NCBI RefSeq assembly: GCF_013283645.1
Contig: NZ_JABEKV010000001.1
Location: 1,768,246-1,832,245 of the forward strand
DNA: 64,000 bases
From: Sinorhizobium psoraleae
Lineage (GTDB): Bacteria; Pseudomonadota; Alphaproteobacteria; Rhizobiales; Rhizobiaceae
Direction of reading: 5' to 3'
The translations under genes and the position numbers were made by a program. Under the pieces are notes generated by a model, which had not been told where the DNA came from, did not search any database, and saw nothing but the letters and a program-made list of their open reading frames with translations. Positions 61,225 to 64,000 of the stretch are shown here, one piece after another. The first letter of the stretch is position 1. Each line of letters starts with the position of its first letter.

Positions 61225-61260
61225 TGGCAGGAATTACCATCCTTTTGTCATTCCTGCCAA
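61224..61260. promoter_or_regulatory. inverted-repeat operator between glxA-like and membrane gene
   Basis: TTGGCAGGAAT at 61224-61234 and ATTCCTGCCAA at 61250-61260 are exact inverted copies with a 15-base spacer. The left arm touches the GlxA start codon. The symmetry and position between two divergent genes indicate autoregulation together with control of the membrane gene. Confidence 0.7.
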
Positions 61261-61329
61261 CTCTGTGCGCCTGCTAGTGTTCACACTGGTGGTCGGCCAA
61301 GGACCGCGCCACCGCAGGGAGGAGCAATC

Positions 61330-61932
61330 ATGACTGAAGCATCGGAAGCATCAAAGTCAGTGCCCGAATCTCCCACGTCGGGCTGGCGGTCGATACAATG
61401 GTGGCCCGCGGCTATCGGCCTGGCATTCGCGGCTTTCGTTTCGATCGATCTGCTCAATGGTTCGGAGCACGGCACGGACTTGGCTGCGATCGTCGTCGCC
61501 TCGGGCCTCGTGTACCTGGCAGCGGCTGCCTTGGAGGTTCCATGGGTTTCCTGGCCGGTATTCCTGCTATCGGTGGTCGTGATCACCGTCGCAAGGTTCG
61601 GCCTCATACCGTTCGATGCGACATGGGCGATGCTTATCGTCGCCGCCCTCTTTGCGGTCTATGGCGTGATCCGGGCACTGAGACGTCCTAACCGCGAACT
61701 GCCGCTGCAAGCCATCGCAATGGTCGTCTTCGGCGGTTTAGCCACCGTGGCCCTCTTCATCAGCCCCTCTGTGGGAGCGCTGCTGGTAGCGGCGGGACTG
61801 GTCGCACATGCCGGCTGGGACGTCTATCACCACGTCAAGAACAAGGTCGTCGTACGGTCGATGGCCGAGTTCTGCTTCGTGCTGGACATTGCTCTCGCGA
61901 TCGTCATCGTCTTGGCAACACTCAGAGGCTGA
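61330..61932 (+). CDS. six-helix integral membrane protein
   Basis: 200 residues with about six membrane helices: IQWWPAAIGLAFAAFVSIDL, LAAIVVASGLVYLAAAALEV, WPVFLLSVVVITVARFGLIP, ATWAMLIVAALFAVYGVIRA, QAIAMVVFGGLATVALFISP and FCFVLDIALAIVIVLATLRG. The tail with HVKNKVVVRSMAEFCFVLDI suggests a channel or carrier but no family is certain. A strong GGGAGGAGCAATC ribosome site precedes the ATG. It is divergent from the GlxA-type regulator and shares its operator, so it is the probable regulated gene. Confidence 0.75.
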   Translation: MTEASEASKSVPESPTSGWRSIQWWPAAIGLAFAAFVSIDLLNGSEHGTDLAAIVVASGLVYLAAAALEVPWVSWPVFLLSVVVITVARFGLIPFDATWAMLIVAALFAVYGVIRALRRPNRELPLQAIAMVVFGGLATVALFISPSVGALLVAAGLVAHAGWDVYHHVKNKVVVRSMAEFCFVLDIALAIVIVLATLRG

Positions 61933-62107
61933 GACGGGCACCCCGCCGTACGTTGCGGCGTTGAGGTTGATCTCGATGCGCTCGCGCTGCGACGCCCTTC
62001 GGACAAACCCGCGCAGTGTCCGCTGTGACACAACCTTGTCATGGCGTTGACGCTGCTATGTCTGCTTCTGCAGGACGGGAAGGGACGGCGGAATGACCAC
62101 GATGGGG

Positions 62108-62240
62108 GCGCTTCCTTCGCGTTCCTCACAAGGCAAGACAAGGCAGAAAGCCACCCTCTTGCGCCCGCTGAGGAACGTGAAAGTTCGACCCGAAACGGAC
62201 CTCGCACGTCAGGATGCAAAAGGTCCGCAAGGGCGGCAAC
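62108..62240. repeat. family E repeat, copy 3
   Basis: GCGCTTCCTTCGCGTTCCTC, GGCAAGACAAGGCAGAAAGC, CCACCCTCTTGCGCCCGCTG, AGGAACGTGAAAGTTCGACC and CGAAACGGACCTCGCACGTC, ending AGGTCCGCAAGGG. It matches the right part of the copy at 63808. The gap 61933-62456 holds no gene. Confidence 0.7.
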
Positions 62241-62456
62241 TGGGCCGCGCGACGCGATGAGGCGTCGCCTCGCGCGGGACGCGCATCATGTCCGCAGCGG
62301 GTGGAAAGCCGAAATGAGGCAGCAGCCATCGTGACAGCATTGCGTTCGAGGCGGCCGTATCCGTTAGCGTCTTGAACGTCCGCTAACGTGCCCCGATTGC
62401 GAACATCACACTCAGTTGCGCCGCCTTCAGCGCACCGCAGAGAAACGCAAGGAAGT

Positions 62457-63536
62457 TCACCTCAAATTGCTCTTCGGAAACAGCACACGATCGGGTTCTG
62501 CATTCATTCGCGCCAGCATTTCCTTGATCAAGCGTGTTTTGGTGCGGCCCGCTTCCTTCGGCGGCACGAGGTAACGCACGATGGCCTCCAGCCAAGTGTT
62601 TTCACTGACACGAAAATGAACCACGGGATGCTCCCTCACTTCGAGTTCGTCCACCGGCGTTTTCGATAGCATGTGCTTGTAGACCTTCACTTTCTGGCCC
62701 ATGACGTCGCCGATCTGCTCTTCGACGACCTCTCTCATCGTTAGCGCTACGAATTCCAGGTCGCTTTCATAGGCGAGCTGGAACTTGATTTCGTTCCAGA
62801 CATAGGGAAACAGCGGCCAGGAGTAGTTGAAGACCGGCGTGTCAAACACGGTGGAGTTCGGAAACTTGATGATGCGTCCACTCGGATGATCGGTCCAAAG
62901 ATATTCGCCGCCGAATTCCCATAACGTCGTGTCGAGATAGCTGACATCGACGACATCGCCATGGGCATCGCCGATGCGAATGCGGTCACCAACGCGATAA
63001 GGCGCCCTGGCCAGAATATAAATCCACGCGATGAAGCTGGAGATCGGCATTTGCAGCGCAAAGCCGAGAATCAATGAAATCAGGCCGAGCGAAACAACCG
63101 CGGCGTACCAGTTCACAAACAAAACTGAAATGGCCACGAAGACGACGGCGACGCCGACGATCAATCGAAAAATGCGTTTCAGGTTGAAACGCGAAACACG
63201 ATTGGGAATTCGGCCAATGAGAAAGACTTCGACAACATTCGCCACGGTCAGCAAAACGAAAATGAGAAGGCCGCCCTTGACGTAATTCAGCACGCGAACC
63301 CGCAAAGGCGCGTCAAGCCATTCCAGGCGCCAATTGATCAGGACCTGGATGCCAAAAAGCAGCAAGGCACCGGCAGCGAAGCCAACCGTCCACCAGAGGT
63401 CTGTTTTGCGAAGGCTGAAGTGAAATTTGTCCTCGGGCTTTTTCGCCTTCCGCTGCAACGTTTTTGGATCTGCAGTCTGTTGCGCGGCCCGTTCGAGCCG
63501 GGAAAGGTTCTCCTGTTCCTTGTCGCGTCGTTCCAT
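62457..63536 (-). CDS. MscS-family mechanosensitive channel
   Basis: 359 residues. A cytoplasmic basic N-terminal tail, then membrane helices WWTVGFAAGALLLFGIQVLI, GGLLIFVLLTVANVVEVFLI and LIVGVAVVFVAISVLFV. The pore segment LISLILGFALQMPISSFIAW follows, then YILARAPYRVGDRIRIGDA and GDVVDVSYLDTTLWEF of the beta domain. It opens under membrane tension to release solutes. The ATG at 63536 (MERRDKEQENL) is preferred over the GTG at 63617. It is larger than E. coli MscS (286) and smaller than MscK. A family E repeat lies upstream. Confidence 0.9.
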   Translation of the reverse strand: MERRDKEQENLSRLERAAQQTADPKTLQRKAKKPEDKFHFSLRKTDLWWTVGFAAGALLLFGIQVLINWRLEWLDAPLRVRVLNYVKGGLLIFVLLTVANVVEVFLIGRIPNRVSRFNLKRIFRLIVGVAVVFVAISVLFVNWYAAVVSLGLISLILGFALQMPISSFIAWIYILARAPYRVGDRIRIGDAHGDVVDVSYLDTTLWEFGGEYLWTDHPSGRIIKFPNSTVFDTPVFNYSWPLFPYVWNEIKFQLAYESDLEFVALTMREVVEEQIGDVMGQKVKVYKHMLSKTPVDELEVREHPVVHFRVSENTWLEAIVRYLVPPKEAGRTKTRLIKEMLARMNAEPDRVLFPKSNLR

Positions 63537-63807
63537 GGGTTCACCCCGATGTGGCCATCCACGCCCAGCCAGTGCCTTCTCGTTCTTCGACGACGGCATC
63601 CCGGTATGCCTCGCCACATGGCAACGTTTGAATGGACAATCCGGGCAAGCCGGTCGTTGTTTCGCAGGCCTATGCTTGAGCTAATTGCCACTCGGCCGAA
63701 GGCAGCGAGTAATCCATTATACCATTATCAAACACCAAATATGGGCACTTGCCGCTCGGCGCTCCATTCATGATTGGCATTCGCTGAGCCGATGGTTACC
63801 GTCCGCA

Positions 63808-63985
63808 ATGGTCGGTTCCAGCCGCCGCTGAACAGGTAGCGTCAACCGGCTGCTTCCGGCGCTTCCTTCGCGTTCCTCGCAAGGCAAGACAAGGAAAAAA
63901 AGCCACCCTCTTGCGCCCGCTGAGGAACGTGAAAGGTCGACCCGAAACGGACCTCGCACGTCAGAATGCAAAGGTCCGCAACGGG
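63808..63985. repeat. family E repeat, longest copy
   Basis: TGGTCGGTTCCAGCCGCCGC, TGAACAGGTAGCGTCAACCG, GCTGCTTCCGGCGCTTCCTT, CCACCCTCTTGCGCCCGCTG and CGAAACGGACCTCGCACGTC, then CAGAATGCAAAGGTCCGCAA. It joins the left part seen at 58772 and 59859 with the right part seen at 62108. The remaining upstream segment 63537-63807 has no gene I can support. Confidence 0.75.
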
Positions 63986-64000
63986 TGACACGCTCTGGCG

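Noticed and set aside
63768..63971. Small protein gene at the window end
   Set aside because: Its reading frame is entirely family E repeat sequence and recurs in other copies.

Overview
The window looks like chromosome or large-replicon sequence from an alphaproteobacterium of the Rhizobiaceae, most likely a Sinorhizobium/Ensifer relative. The basis is the high GC, the protein types (DUF1127, DUF417, DUF6494, MocR and GlxA regulators, nucleotide cyclases fused to TolB-like/TPR modules), and several families of short palindromic intergenic repeats of the rhizobial kind. No rRNA, tRNA, CRISPR array, phage module or transposase is visible. Genus is an inference; no database search was possible.

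Layout. 1-7500: end of a LysR regulator, a small secreted protein, a phosphotransferase, a frameshifted membrane protein, a possible operon (NmrA-like reductase, secreted cupin, SDR), a winged-helix/TolB/TPR regulator and a DUF1194 protein. 7.6-16 kb: thiol and oxidative stress genes (hydrolase-OsmC fusion, msrB-msrA, trxB), a TetR-DUF417 pair with three matching operators, and an orphan E1-alpha subunit. 16-29 kb: epimerase, AhpD-like and cupin genes facing a MocR regulator across a dyad, a GST, an AT-richer acyltransferase, a large RTX protein, RidA/LysR and a D-Ala-D-Ala ligase. 29.7-33.7 kb: a compact copper/redox operon (Met-rich protein, multicopper oxidase, DUF411, a 41-residue Met-rich membrane peptide, cytochrome c, SCO). 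33.8-41 kb: two divergent LysR/enzyme pairs, a P-loop kinase, a methyltransferase and a cupin. 41-57 kb: two class III nucleotide cyclases, a chromosomal ANT(3'')-like nucleotidyltransferase, isochorismatase and C45 hydrolase genes, small exported proteins, an SDR, a VOC protein, a deaminase, and an 813-bp segment bounded by perfect 25-bp inverted repeats. 56-64 kb: alpha carbonic anhydrase, nhaA with a duplicated 5' region, a GlxA-type regulator facing a membrane protein over a palindrome, and an MscS channel.

The window reads as an accessory, stress-oriented region: many single-enzyme plus regulator modules (five LysR, one TetR, one MocR, one GlxA, one winged-helix/TPR), several exported cupins and redox proteins, copper handling, and pH/CO2/osmotic functions (nhaA, carbonic anhydrase, MscS). 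Most intergenic gaps longer than 250 bp are filled by repeat families, called A to F below. There is no single obvious new defence or biosynthetic system. The strongest leads are the inverted-repeat-bounded membrane gene, the nhaA duplication enclosing an unknown gene, the copper operon with its very small component, and the well-defined operators of three regulators.
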